From Chara braunii (taxonomy: Eukaryota > Streptophyta > Charophyceae > Charales > Characeae): DNA of 27,500 nucleotides. Numbering within the stretch: the first letter of the stretch is position 1; every line of letters begins with the position of its first letter. The stretch is taken from the NCBI GenBank assembly GCA_003427395.1, contig BFEA01000797.1:279053-306552 (forward strand). The letters are read 5' to 3'. The position numbers and the translations under genes are program-made. Below are positions 1 through 9,156 of the stretch, one piece after another. The notes under the pieces were generated by a model that did no database searches, had not been told where the DNA came from, and saw only the letters and a program-made list of their open reading frames with translations.

Positions 1-182
1 TGATAGGGTGCTATTTGGGGTGGGGGGGGGGGTACGAAAGGTTTTGGTGGGGATAGGAGGGGTATAGGTGGGGATTAGAAACTTTGAAGATTTTTTTCTT
101 TTTTCTACTGGCTCAAATGAGCCAAAATTTTGGTGGCATACACCTTATGCAAGGTAGAAGCCACATGAGTTTTTTTTTTTTT
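1..182. other. no gene seen; low-complexity leader of the window
   Basis: G-rich then T-rich sequence with a homopolymer G run near 23-32 and a T run near 169-183. I see no coding signal or recognised element. It may be the outer flank of the small element that follows. Confidence 0.5.
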
Positions 183-419
183 TCCCGCTAGGTCAGACAA
201 CCCCTGTCCGATCCGACGTCCGACCAGACGTCCGGTCGGACATCCCGGACGGTCAGGGGGGTCCCGGACGTCCGGTAGAAAAACCTAGGTTATTTTATTT
301 TTTTACCCATTATTTAATTCAGGAAAAATACGGCAAATTCATGTCTGCGGCGCGGACGAGGCCGTATATATGGCCGCCCTCCGAGCTCGACCCCACGGAC
401 GCATCCGCGGGTGTTTCGT
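183..419 (+). repeat. inverted-repeat small element, copy a (right terminus visible)
   Basis: The right edge, read on the reverse strand, begins TACGAAACACCCGCGG. This is the same terminus as at 9677 and 16826. Inside is a GC-rich arm containing the motif CCTCCGAGCTCGA shared with 16780-16800, an AT-rich centre, and a second GC-rich arm (190-275) built from repeated TCCGGAC/GTCCGACC words. An 8-bp perfect stem lies at 218-225 with 234-241. The left terminus is unclear (possibly CTAGGTCAGAC near 189), and I see no target duplication. No coding capacity. The reverse complement of 300-418 matches 9678-9810 closely, including the stretch TTCCTGAATTAAATAAT. Confidence 0.6.
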
Positions 420-424
420 AGGCG

Positions 425-738
425 TGGATTGGCGAGAATACAACAACATAGAGGTCTACTGCATCGTCCCCGGCACGATTCCCGCATGCGAGGAATATGA
501 CAATTTATGCACTGCCATCCGTCGCACCCTTTGCACTCTCTACCATGACTACCTCGCCTCTCTCGCACATCAACGTCAACATCCCCACTTCCCCCACATT
601 CATCGCTCCATCCACTTCGTTCCACTCCCCTCCACTGACGAGGAAATTCATCACTTCATGCCTCCACTCCCCTTGGCATATCCCCCACCTCCCCCACCCG
701 TGATTAGATTGCCTTTTCCTGGCAACGTTTTGGACTGA
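425..738 (+). pseudogene. hypothetical protein fragment, C-terminal exon-like ORF
   Basis: An open frame runs from within the preceding inverted-repeat element to a TGA at 736-738. The part encoded by the repeat (370-424) is probably not genuine, so I place the start of real coding near 425. The remaining ~100 residues have ordinary composition (GVDWREYNNIEVYCIVPGT near the start) and end in a proline-rich stretch, PLAYPPPPPPVIRLPF. No family recognised. The arrangement suggests the last exon or 3' part of a gene whose upstream part was displaced by the element. It lies just upstream of the 2.67-kb direct repeat. It could also be a chance ORF; the competing minus-strand frame 505-849 overlaps it and looks less natural. 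Confidence 0.3.
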
Positions 739-1599
739 GCCCACGCATGCCACGTCGGATGACTTCCACACTCGGATCCTACGGTAAGTGGCACGTGTCA
801 GCCCTGCGTCGATCTGCCGACAATCGATCGACGCCTGATGAGAGAGCAAGCAGGAGCTTGCTCAAGATTGGAACCCCCTGGGCGTCACATATGTGACGAA
901 CTACTTTCTGTAACCACGCGACTTTCTGCGCGAAGCTACTTGGGGGAATGAGACGGGTCGAAGGGGGTGAGCCGTGGAAAGATGGGTCGGGCGGGCTAGT
1001 TGCATGGATGCCCTCGTTTCTTTTCGTTTTCTTTTGAAAGTTGTCTGATCGATGTCGGGAAAATCTTGTACCAACGGTTGGGTAGTCGCGCGCGAAGAAT
1101 AACTGTACCATAGCTTTTTTTTTTTCGTTTCTTATTCTGCTGTGAACACAGGGAATTTTGGCGCGATCATCGCGTGGGAATATCGTTTTTGAATTTTCAA
1201 CTGATGTCAAGCCCCCACGGACTCTCAAAATTGTTTTTCCTTTCAAAATTTTCTTCTGCAATTAGGACTTAGACTAGGAATTTAGGTACTATGAATTTTA
1301 TTGCGCAACGTTCGCACGCATCTTGTTGCGTGGGGAATCGGGTTCTGACTAGATTGCGCCTTTAATCTTGTGCAACTGTCGTTTTTGGTGGGCGCGATCG
1401 TAACTGTAATCTCTCTTCTTTCTTGGTTTCCTTATGTTTTCCCTTCTTCTTCTTCTTCTTCCTCGTCACGCATACTCTGTTCTAATTGGCCGAAGCGCTT
1501 GCATGACCGAATCGATGCGTGGAGTGTGGCTACGGCCCCCACGCGGCGGCCTGGCCATGCAGACGTAGGCACTTCCTCTCTTCCTTTCTTGTCACCTGG

Positions 1600-1724
1600 G
1601 CTTAATCCCGTACCTTTCGCGCAGGCATGCATGCTATAGATTTCACACGCGCAATTAGTTCACTCTCTAAGAATCTTGAGGTTAGCGCGATCAGTGAGGG
1701 TCGGCTAACGAGCAAGTCTGGAAG
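1600..1724 (+). promoter_or_regulatory. putative core promoter and leader exon, left copy
   Basis: A TATA-like box, CTATAGA at 1634-1640, is followed about 30 bp downstream by a pyrimidine-rich initiator-like region and a ~60-bp leader ending at a strong splice donor, AAG|GTAAGT, at 1725. The right copy has a canonical TATAAAT at 25219-25225 in the aligned position, and the sequence between TATA and donor is conserved. That conservation is the reason for calling a promoter; the transcription start is inferred. Confidence 0.5.
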
Positions 1725-2548
1725 GTAAGTGAGTGCGAGAGTTGGGCGATCCGACGAGCTGGTGTCGGGTATGCAGGGTTGACGTACGGGGCCACGACGG
1801 ACTGTGGCGCACGGGCGAACCTCGCTTGCATGCTTGAAGCAACTGGGGTGACAACTCTGCGTTGATATGTGATGACAGACTGCCAGTATCGTAGGTGTTG
1901 ATACGAGGCGACGGAATGCCCGCATCGGGAGCACAGAGAGAGGGAGAAAGAGAGCGGTTGTGTGGGTGCGGGATAAGTTTTTTTTTCGTTGTTTCTCCTT
2001 TCCTTTGTTCCTCTGTGTAATTTTGGATCCGGATATGGCCGATTACTTTATCACGGCCCTTCGTTTTTTAACTTCTCTTGTACATCGTCTCCGATTTTCC
2101 TTGTTGTTTTACTCGACATGTATGCATGAAATGAATGTAAATTCCTTTTTATTAGCGATCTTTTCGGGTGTCGAATCTGTTGTGCGATGCCTATTTCGTC
2201 TCTGACCAATGTTCACCTGCGTAAGCTATACGATCAGATATGATTGGAATGCTCGTCTTGGATGTCTGAGGTTTAGCCATTACATTTAGAAGTGCTGTGA
2301 TGAGTTGATTGTCGTGCTCCCTCCTCACTCCTTTTGCGTCACATGTATGGCATGTAGTGATTGGTAGGATATTTGCACTTATGCTGAACGCGACCGGCAC
2401 ACAGAACCAATCGGTTGTTCTTACGTGTGCGAGCGCGTACGATCTAGATTCGCGATCTCGAGAAAACTGAGTCGCCACGTACGCGCTCGTCTGCGTGAAT
2501 CAGCCTTAACCCTATGTATGGATGCAAGGGATTCGGCTTACCAAACAG
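1725..2548 (+). other. predicted 5' UTR intron, left copy
   Basis: Donor GTAAGTGAG at 1725 is a near-consensus site, and the right copy retains GTGAGTAGG in the aligned position (25310). The segment is rich in T runs and poor in ORFs. A candidate acceptor, CCAAACAG, ends at 2548, two bases before the ATG at 2551. The aligned right-copy acceptor is weaker. The intron is inferred from splice-site words and position only. Confidence 0.4.
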
Positions 2549-2550
2549 AC

Positions 2551-3099
2551 ATGGCTGAGAGATCTCCCTCTTGGGCGTCCGACTACGAGAACCTGAGGGA
2601 TCCAGAATATCGCGAGTATTGGGAAGGCGAACAACTTAGACTACGGGGAAACTTGAGAAACCCGGAATTCCCCTGCGTGACGGAGCACGACCGACTGTGC
2701 GCAGGGGATTTCCACTGGGCTATAACCAGCGACCCTAGAGGCCCAGACTATCCGGATACGAACAATACTCAATACTACATATCCCCGGGTTTCCTCGTTA
2801 TCACTGCTAATTTTCCTCCCTTCCATCTCCTCCTCCCATATCTCCAACTCACAGCTCCACAGTGATACCGTAGAATTCCATAGCTCGCTATTGGCCCAGC
2901 CCGCCGTGCGAGGGTTGCCAGCATTACCGGACGCGCAGAGGTTCGGGAACTATCCGACAGACTCGAACCGAAGTTGAGCAGCGATTGCACAACCTCCGCT
3001 TACGGACCGCCTCGGCGGAATCCGAAGCCTGTTACGAACGGCGCCGACAACTGGCCGAATCGCGCGACCGACCCCGAAGGCGAAATCAGAGGCAATGGT
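2551..3099 (+). pseudogene. unrecognised CxxC protein, decayed copy (paralogue of 26306-26785)
   Basis: ATG at 2551 opens a frame that stays open to 2865, but homology to the right copy then jumps frame and continues to TAA at 3097-3099. The shared N-terminal pattern is a short acidic start followed by DYENLRDPEYREYWE here against DWESLRHRRFRDYKEW in the other copy. The shared C-terminal half contains a single CxxC (YWPSPPCEGCQ here, YWPRTPCSECQ there), then a helical charged stretch ending SEACYERRQ / SEACHERRQ and, here, an arginine-rich tail. This copy has at least one frameshift between about 2830 and 2890. I do not recognise the family. The start is chosen because both copies begin there, after the predicted leader intron. 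It could be a host gene family or the ORF of an uncharacterised element. Confidence 0.5.
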
Positions 3100-3511
3100 A
3101 ATTTCCTGGGTTTTAAGCTGACGAAATTCGGGCTCGTTATTTTGTTTGGAATGCTAGAGTGTTTCGATCTATCGGGGCTGTGATTGTGGACGAGTACCCC
3201 GGGATCTTTAGTCTGAGATGCATTGCGCATGCCATCTGCCTTATGTTGCACGACATCTGCGGCCTCCCTTCCGTGCACAAACCACGAGAGGTGGACCGCC
3301 TTCATCCTTTTGAGGATTAAAGAGCGTCGGGTACGACCTGCATGTACTCTTTTGCGCTTTTACCCCTGAAACTTGTCACAGGAGATCTCAGTTCCGACCT
3401 CGGACTCCACCCCCACTTTCCAAAAATCCTTGGCACACCCCTTTTCACACTTCCAGGCCCCCATCCCACTCCGATCAGGAAGTCGCCCTGGGCGTGATGT
3501 TAGGCATCACA

Positions 3512-3742
3512 GTCCTCCATCGATTTAGGTAATTGCTTTGTCTACCGTGGATGTTTGAAAACTTGTGGTGATGCTTGAAGTTGTTTCTCACCGAGGTGGT
3601 AGATGTTGTCAGTGAATGGTTGCGATAAAGGCTTCGGTTTCAACTGGTACCACCTTTCCAAATAAATTATGAAAAGAAGAGGCCGAAGATGATGCCAAAT
3701 CTCATAGGAGTGAGTAAGAAGGTGGGCCGCAGGCCCGCACAC
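3512..3742 (+). repeat. tandemly duplicated segment, copy 1
   Basis: It begins TCCTCCATCGATTTAGGTAA and is repeated at 4046-4385 with few changes. Relative to copy 2 it lacks about 100 bp between the words CAACTGGTACCA and CTTTCCAAATAAATT. The minus strand stays open over the conserved part in both copies (FTDNIYHLGEKQLQASPQVF), but no family is recognised. It marks the left limit of the DIRS-like element region and abuts the broken end of the 2.67-kb repeat. Confidence 0.75.
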
Positions 3743-4045
3743 CGTGAGAAGATCGAGGGTGGGCGGGTTCGATTCGCCAAAAGGCGAGGAGAACGACTCA
3801 ATCTCCATAGGACCTGACCCTTGACTATGTGCTCTTGCACAGGTTTGCGTATGCGATAAGTGCTGCGAGTGGGCATGGACTGGAGGGTGCTGCTTGGGAG
3901 ACTTCGCAAGTTGTCGTCACAGGCCAGACCCCTATGACTTATACCGTCGCCGGCCAAAGCAGTCATACCAGCCGGGCTGGTGAGGCAGTTCTTCAGCCTG
4001 GGTGAGTGTCACATCCTTCGTTTGTTCTTCTTACTCCAGGTGGCA
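3743..4045. other. spacer between tandem repeat copies
   Basis: About 300 bp of single-copy sequence within this window. It contains GGGCGGGTTCGATTCGCC near 3761, a B-box-like word, but no tRNA fold could be drawn around it. No coding signal. In Kangaroo/PAT-type DIRS elements the ends are split direct repeats, so repeat-spacer-repeat could be the remains of such a terminus. I could not find the spacer at the other end of the element, so this is unproven. Confidence 0.35.
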
Positions 4046-4385
4046 GTCCTCCATCAATTTAGGTAGTTGCTTTGTCTGACGTGGATGTTTGAAAACTTGT
4101 GGTGATGCTTGAAGTTGTTTCTCACCGAGGTCGTAGATGTTGTCAGTGAATGGTTGTGATAAAGGTTCCGGTTTCAACTGTCTGGTACCAATACCATTTG
4201 ACATATCGACCGACGATAACCGGCGGGAAAAAAATTGGGTTGTTGAGACTGTTTCCAATTGCGGTTGTTAACGTAGGCATAATGCTACCCAATATCTTTC
4301 TAAATAAATTATGAAAAGAAGAGGCCAAAGATAATGCCAGATCTCATAGGAATGAGTCAAGAAGGTGGGCCGTAGACCCGCAAAC
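4046..4385 (+). repeat. tandemly duplicated segment, copy 2
   Basis: Near-identical to 3512-3742 but longer by a ~100-bp internal stretch (about 4183-4290). It ends in the shared sequence GAAGGTGGGCCGYAGRCCCGC. It lies directly upstream of the tyrosine recombinase remnant. The high similarity of the two copies compared with the decay of the nearby ORFs suggests either a late duplication or element termini. Confidence 0.75.
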
Positions 4386-4587
4386 CTCGTAGACCGTCCC
4401 AAATCCCTCCATCGTCCCGCAAGTGACTACGTCGTCTTGCAGAGAATGGTGGAACAAGCGGATGAGCAATGGCAGCTGGAGGCAGAAGCGAGCAACTCTC
4501 ATGGGTGAAGGAAAATAATCCGCTGACCTTGAGTGGAGTAATGCGATAATCAGTGAATTTGGAACCCGAAAGCGATGGAAGAATGGA

Positions 4588-5717
4588 ATGAAGAAGATAC
4601 TTCTTGCTTTGAACGAGTGGCTTGATCGTAATGAAGTTCGGAGAAGTTGCATGACTTGCTTTGACCTTGATGTATTGTCCTTCATAAGTAGCCAATCGCT
4701 TGTTGAAATTCAGAGTCGATGTCGAACTTCTGATGTTGAAGGGCTTCCGATGGTTTCGCTGTCAACGGTTGATGCTGCTGTGAATTGCTTGAGTGGATGC
4801 TTTCGCCTGTTGGGTAGGGATGGAGAGGATGATCCTTGCCAAAGTAGTAGAGTTAAGATCTTTAGGAAATCCTATTAGGAGTATACACTGCGGAGGGGTG
4901 TAATAGAGGAATCCGCGAAACCAATGCAATGGGAGAAGCTGAGAGTGGTGATAACTTGATAAGTTATATAAGAGAAAAGGTGAAGGTTATAAAAGGGTAC
5001 TCAGAGGCTCAGGCGTACCGTGATGGGGGGGCGTTCTTATACTTGTGGGAAAGTTCGCAATGATGTGGAGAGGGGTTGAGGCTACAGTATAAAGAGATTG
5101 ATTTTGAACGAGGGTTGGTGCGACCTGGGTATACGAGGAGAGATCTGCATGGAGGAAGGTTTATGATAAGATTGCGAGATCCAAGAAGTGATGATAAGAC
5201 CAACTTGGGATGGTTGTCTGTTATGCTGGATAGTTATGAGCGAGTGGGGCAGGACTCACAAAATGGTTATCTATTTCGGCCTGTGCGAGGAAACGGACCA
5301 TTGAGTGGGGGTGGTTTCAAGCGGATAGAGAAGTGGTTTGGAGAACCGGAAGTATTTGAACTGGAGAGTGGTCATAGTTTTCGGATTGGTGGGGTGCAGG
5401 CGGGGATTGAGGAATGTTGGAGTTTAGGGGAGATGATGCACCAAGGCACTTGGAGTCAGGAAGGAACATTCATGCGGTACGACTACGGGATGAGGCGTGG
5501 TTGGAAACGGGAAGGTGAGGAGCGTCTAAGGGGGGATGAAGATTATCGTCAAATCAAGAATTGCAGGATTGAGAAAAAGGGGACTGACTCGGGGGCTGGG
5601 GAAGCAGGAGAAAGTGGAAGCAGGGATGGGGAAGCAGGAGGAAGTGGAAACAGGGATGGTGAAGCGGTTAACGATATTGAGGTGGAGGATGCGGGGATAC
5701 TAGGAGGTTCCTTGTGA
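4588..5717 (+). pseudogene. tyrosine recombinase of DIRS-like element
   Basis: Strand-exchange enzyme that would insert the circular DNA intermediate of a DIRS element. The N-terminal part (4588-4878) is a helical SAM-like core-binding domain. A frame change near 4920-4950 leads into the catalytic domain. The frame through 4960-5717 shows box II HSFRIGG with His at 5373-5375 and Arg at 5382-5384, then GTWSQEGTFMRY with the candidate nucleophile Tyr at 5478-5480. Where the box I arginine is expected (after LYLWESSQ, before CGEGLRL) there is an in-frame TGA at 5061-5063, one transition from CGA. Stops at 4876-4878 and 5061-5063 plus frameshifts make it non-functional. The C-terminal tail carries a 30-bp tandem repeat. 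The true start may lie upstream, near 4447, in a further-decayed stretch. The gene runs opposite to gag and pol. Confidence 0.8.
5601..5667 (+). repeat. 30-bp minisatellite in recombinase tail
   Basis: Two and a quarter copies of a 30-bp unit beginning GAAGCAGGAG at 5601, 5631 and 5661. It is in frame (10 residues, GEAGGSGNRD-like), so it lengthens a Gly/Ser/Glu-rich tail without breaking the frame. Confidence 0.85.
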
Positions 5718-5845
5718 TGAAGGCATGATGAGGAGGTAGGGGGCGAGACTTTTAATGATTTTAGAAAGAATTTGATTAAGGAGGACAGCAGGAGGGAATA
5801 TGTATCTGTATGGTTGAGAGGGTAGGGAGTTCCAATCAAGGGAAA

Positions 5846-7666
5846 TAACATCTATTAGGAAGACCTTAACTGACCAGTCTCTTAAGATGAAAGTAGCGCA
5901 AACATGGTGGTATTCAGAAGCGAAGAGGTCTATGGCAGGTGAGCCTATTTCAGAAAAGATGTCCTTCTTGATACGATTGGCAAGACCCCAGTCATAATTG
6001 TCTTCAGTTTTTGATAAAGAGTCAGCGGATTTGTTAAGAGACCAAGGAATTCATATCGGATAGAGGGTTGCATGAAAGGCAATGAGGAAGGAGGTTATAC
6101 TTCTTAACCAGGGGTTGAAAGATTGGTCTGTGGATTTCATCTTCGTGAGTAAAGCGGATGCTGATTGACTATCTGAGTGAAGTCTGATAGAGGCTGATGA
6201 GAGAAGGTGAGGTTGTTAAAAGGCTAAGAAACAAAATGTTTCAAGGATTGCATGAGAGGGGTTCGTTGCTCATTGGGTAAATAATTGCGGCAATTTGGAC
6301 GGTAGATGCGTCAGTGGAAATTGTAAGGGTTGGGGAGCGTACAATCAAAAGTTTTCTCGGGAGGTAAGGTAGGTGATGAATCCACCAGAGAAGGTCATTA
6401 ATCAGGTCCGAGGAGACGGATACTGGGGAATCCCAATTAGCTGGGAAGATTGTTTCATAAAGTGAAGATAGGTAAAGATGTGTTGGCAAAAATTCTCTTG
6501 ATAGTGCGGCAAATTTTCCTGCAAGTTTTGCGATGAATTTGCTAGAGTTGCGAGAGTCAGTGTTGTGTATGAGTTTAAGCAGGTTTACGACCTTGTCTTG
6601 CGGTACCTTGATACGCTTGGTATGAGCATCAATATTAAAGTCAAGGAAGCGGATGCATTGTGAAGGGAGGAAGGAGCATTTGTGCAGGCTAAGAAAAAAA
6701 TTAAGGTTATGAAGGAGTGCCGCAAAGTTGAATGTTTCCCAAACAAGAGTTGGGAGGTTCTTATGTCCAAGAGCAGAGTCATCTATATAAGAAGCTACGT
6801 GAACCTTTCGGAGACGAACTTCTGCAATTACTTATTGCATGATAGTTGTGAAAATCCAACATGCAGATGAGATGCCAAATCAGAGAGTTGTAAAGTGGTG
6901 GATGGCGTCATTCCATTGAAAAGCAAGATAGAGACGGAAGAGAGGATGAATAGGGATGTAATAGTAGCTATTTTTGATATGCAAGTGAGAAAGTCTTGAG
7001 TGGGGAACCAGAGAGATGGGCAGTCAAGTCATCAATGGATTCGTAATGGAAGTTTGGGAATGTTACAAAGAGATTGACAAAGTGTACGTCGAGAATAAAC
7101 CTAGTTTTTTACGAGCTCTCTGCTGCAAAAACAGGATTGATAACAATAGGTTTTGGAGAAAGTTTTATGACACCAGAGGATAGGAGTTGAGAGACTGTTG
7201 ATGTAATGAAGTCGCAATGGTGGGAAGGGTTGTTATGATTGGGAACGTGGAGAACGGGGGGGGAGATGCAACGCAAGGCGTCTTTGAAAGAAGATGTCGG
7301 AAGCACTTTCTTGACCATGCGGAGAACCTCTATGACTTTGGAGGTTGGTATGTGCGAAGTGCCATCAAATTTGAGTCTAACATCGTGGCGAATCCATTGG
7401 AGGACCGAGTGGGAGAACCTCCTCGAGCTTGAGGAGAGTATAAGTGACCAATTTGAGAAATGACGTGAAGGAGAAGCGGCGAAAAAATTATCGGGTTTGC
7501 GGAGCCGGGATGAAGGTTCTTGCAATGCGAAAGTAGCAGTATGAAGGTCGTGGAGAGAAGGGATGGAGGAAAAGTTGGTAAGAATGTTGAGGATGGAGGG
7601 GATAGAGAAAGGGGCCCTATTCAGAAGATCGGGTTGCGGATTTGGGAGAGAAACCGGATTGGTCAT
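5846..7666 (-). pseudogene. reverse transcriptase-RNase H of DIRS-like element
   Basis: The polyprotein is read from a candidate ATG at 7666, overlapping the 3' end of gag in another frame. RT motifs in order on the minus strand: a pre-A region ending GVIKLSP...INPVFAA (near 7130); motif A FSLHIKNSYYYIPI with His (6979-6981) where the catalytic Asp is expected; motif B TL-stop-FGISSACWIF near 6880-6845; motif C YIDD at 6778-6789; then thumb-like sequence with KRIKVPQDKV. RNase H follows: TISTDAS with Asp at 6310-6312, then LHSDSQSA (HSDS at 6168-6179), and finally the IDLFAS motif (5916-5930), which I recall as typical downstream of RNase H in DIRS-type pols. There are several in-frame stops (after FAAESS, in motif B, after TIMQ) and frameshifts near 6995 and 6490. 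It is dead. Confidence 0.85.
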
Positions 7667-8810
7667 GGTGCTTGTGATCGGACTCGGTGAAGGCCCTCTT
7701 GGATGCACGGAAGTAGTCGTAGTCGCGGTCCTTGTCGTCATCATAGTGGTCCTTGGAGGAATAACTCTTCTTGTGGTCTTCGGCCTTGGAGTAGTCATCC
7801 TTCTTGCGGTAGGAAGATGAGTCAGATTCGGATATACCCAACCTGCATACATGATAAAATGATAGAAGATAAGCCCTTGAACGCAAAATTTAATGGCGTG
7901 GACTTATTAATAGTCCAAGGCGATAGATAGATAGGCCGGACGACAACCCTTTTCTTACCTATGCCCATCTCTGCGGACGATGCTCATGCAGTACTTGAAC
8001 TCAGAATTGATCAGGGAAAAAGCCTTGTCCATGCCCTCTCTCATAGCCTTGGTGGTGCTTGACCTCCTTGGGAATCCGTGAGTCAATGCAGTCCTTAGCG
8101 ATGGAAGCAACCCTTGAGCAGAAATCGAAGGCCACTGATTTGCCGATGGGATAATAGGAGTAATTCATATTGACGATGAGGAACCAGATATAAGTTTCGA
8201 CCTGAGAATAGTAGCATAGCGAGACAAAAAGCTTCTTCCATGGAGATAACTCGCCATAGGCTGGCTGTAACTTGCCGTTGAGTTTTCCGAAGATGGCATC
8301 CATCTCTGATTGTATCTTCTGGTAGAGCTGAGTGAGCGCCTGATTTTCTTCATCACGCTTAAACAGTTCAGCTTAAAGCTTCTAGATGGAGAGCCGATTC
8401 TCTTCCTCCTTGAGAGGTAGCTGTTGTTTAAGTTTCTCAAAAGCTTCTAAGGTGAGGGGTGGGGGTAGGCGAGATGAGGAAGAGCTGGGACCGGAGGCGG
8501 TGAGAAGACGGGATGGGTTTGATCTGTTGAGAGGGGGGGGGGAAGTGGGCAAAGGGGGCTTGGGGGGGGGGGGAGGAACTGGGTTCTTTATCTTTATTGC
8601 AAGAACATGCACTCTGTGAAGTTGGTCTGTGCTATCCGGCTGAATGGTAAAAAGGAGGAAAGAAATATCATGAGCGAGAGGGTTGACACAGTCTATTATT
8701 TTAGCTCGTGCGAAGACAGGGGGAAGGATGGGCAGCATAGCATAGACTTCAACTCCAATGACAGATTGAGGGCCAAAGGCTGCTAGGAAGGTTTTGAGCC
8801 AGTGATTCAT
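7617..8810 (-). pseudogene. Gag-like ORF1 of DIRS-like element, with intron
   Basis: Structural protein candidate of the DIRS-like element. From ATG at 8810: a ~75-residue hydrophobic/mixed N-terminus, a proline-rich linker (VPPPPPKPPLPTSPPP), then a charged helical stretch (LEAFEKLKQQLPLKEEENR) followed by two in-frame stops (TAG at 8382-8384, TAA shortly after). The same frame then continues through a globular region (LSPWKKLFVSLCYYSQVETYIWF; PIGKSVAFDFCSRVASIAKD) to about 8070, where one frameshift in a CACCACC stretch shifts to the frame reading MDKAFSLINSEFKYC. That frame runs to a splice donor at 7957 and resumes at 7842 with a very acidic/basic Tyr-Asp-Lys-rich tail, ending at TAG 7617-7619. 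The tail overlaps the start of pol in another frame. No zinc knuckle seen. Confidence 0.7.
7843..7957 (-). other. 115-nt spliceosomal-type intron in gag
   Basis: On the minus strand the donor is CATAG|GTAAGAAAAG and the acceptor is CATGTATGCAG|GTTGGG. Removing 7957-7843 joins two open frames exactly (Asp-Gly-His-Arg from upstream to Leu-Gly-Ile-Ser downstream), whereas unspliced sequence meets a stop at the border. The intron is AT-richer than its flanks. The fit of consensus donor, acceptor and reading frame is good evidence for a real intron; spliceosomal introns in DIRS-like elements have been reported. Confidence 0.7.
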
Positions 8811-9156
8811 CTGGACAGATTAGAGGAAAAGGAAATCAAAATTCTTGCTCTTTCTGACCCTCTTTTGATTTTATCCCCTCATACATTCTCCTTCTTCCCT
8901 CCTACTTTTTTTTTTTTTTTTTTTTTTTTTTCTCCTCCCTGTTTTTTTTTTTCTTCTCTCTCCTTTTTTTATCATTATTGCGAGAAAAGGTTGAGTAATC
9001 TAGGGAAACTGAGAATAATGAGTAGGAAAGGTGGTGCGAAGAAGAAAAGGGTGGAGGTAGTAAGTGCAAGGAGAATTATTTTAGACGGAAAAAGGAGTCG
9101 GGGAAAAGGATTGAAAATAAGTGATGAGAGTTTAAAGATTGCAGTCATAGGTAATA
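8811..9156 (-). other. leader of the DIRS-like element; no gene
   Basis: Non-coding stretch upstream of gag. On the plus strand it holds two long T runs (8910-8931 and 8942-8951), so the leader transcript would be A-rich. The small plus-strand ORF 9019-9158 is Lys/Arg-rich and looks incidental. No repeat shared with the other end of the element was found. Confidence 0.45.

Larger units (their letters stand above)
830..3508 (+). repeat. left copy of ~2.67-kb direct repeat (promoter, leader and decayed ORF)
   Basis: This block is collinear with 23890-27085 on the same strand. Shared landmarks in order: the segment around TGACGAACTACTTTCTG (893) versus 23944; GGTCGGGCGGGC (985 versus 24571); GGGAATTTTGGCGCGA (1150 versus 24738); the TATA region (1634 versus 25219); GGCGATCCGACGAGCTGGTG (1744 versus 25326); the ORF (2551 versus 26306); and a 3' segment, ATCCTTGGCACACCCCTTTT (3426 versus 27006). 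After subtracting the 527-bp insertion in the right copy the two are almost the same length. Identity by eye is about 70-80 percent. The match stops at about 3508, where the sequence switches to another repeat (3512-3742). Confidence 0.8.
4386..9156 (-). mobile_element. DIRS-order retrotransposon, Kangaroo-like, decayed
   Basis: Three protein modules define it: Gag-like ORF and RT-RNase H on the minus strand (8810 down to about 5846) and a tyrosine recombinase on the plus strand (4588-5717), convergent with about 130 bp between their ends. DIRS-order elements combine RT, RNase H and a tyrosine recombinase in place of an integrase. An oppositely oriented recombinase is, as I recall, the feature that sets apart Kangaroo from Volvox. 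All three modules carry stops or frameshifts, so the copy is dead. Boundaries are approximate: the left could extend through the tandem repeat at 3512-4385, and the right is set by the start of the pseudo-LTR at 9157. Confidence 0.75.

Noticed and set aside
3755-3790. Possible tRNA gene around GGGTTCGATTCGCC
   Set aside because: A B-box-like word is present but I could draw no acceptor stem, A box or anticodon arm.
7563-7820. Plus-strand Val/Gly-rich hydrophobic ORF
   Set aside because: Antisense of the Asp/Lys/Tyr-rich Gag tail, whose GAC/GTC codons read as Val runs on the other strand.
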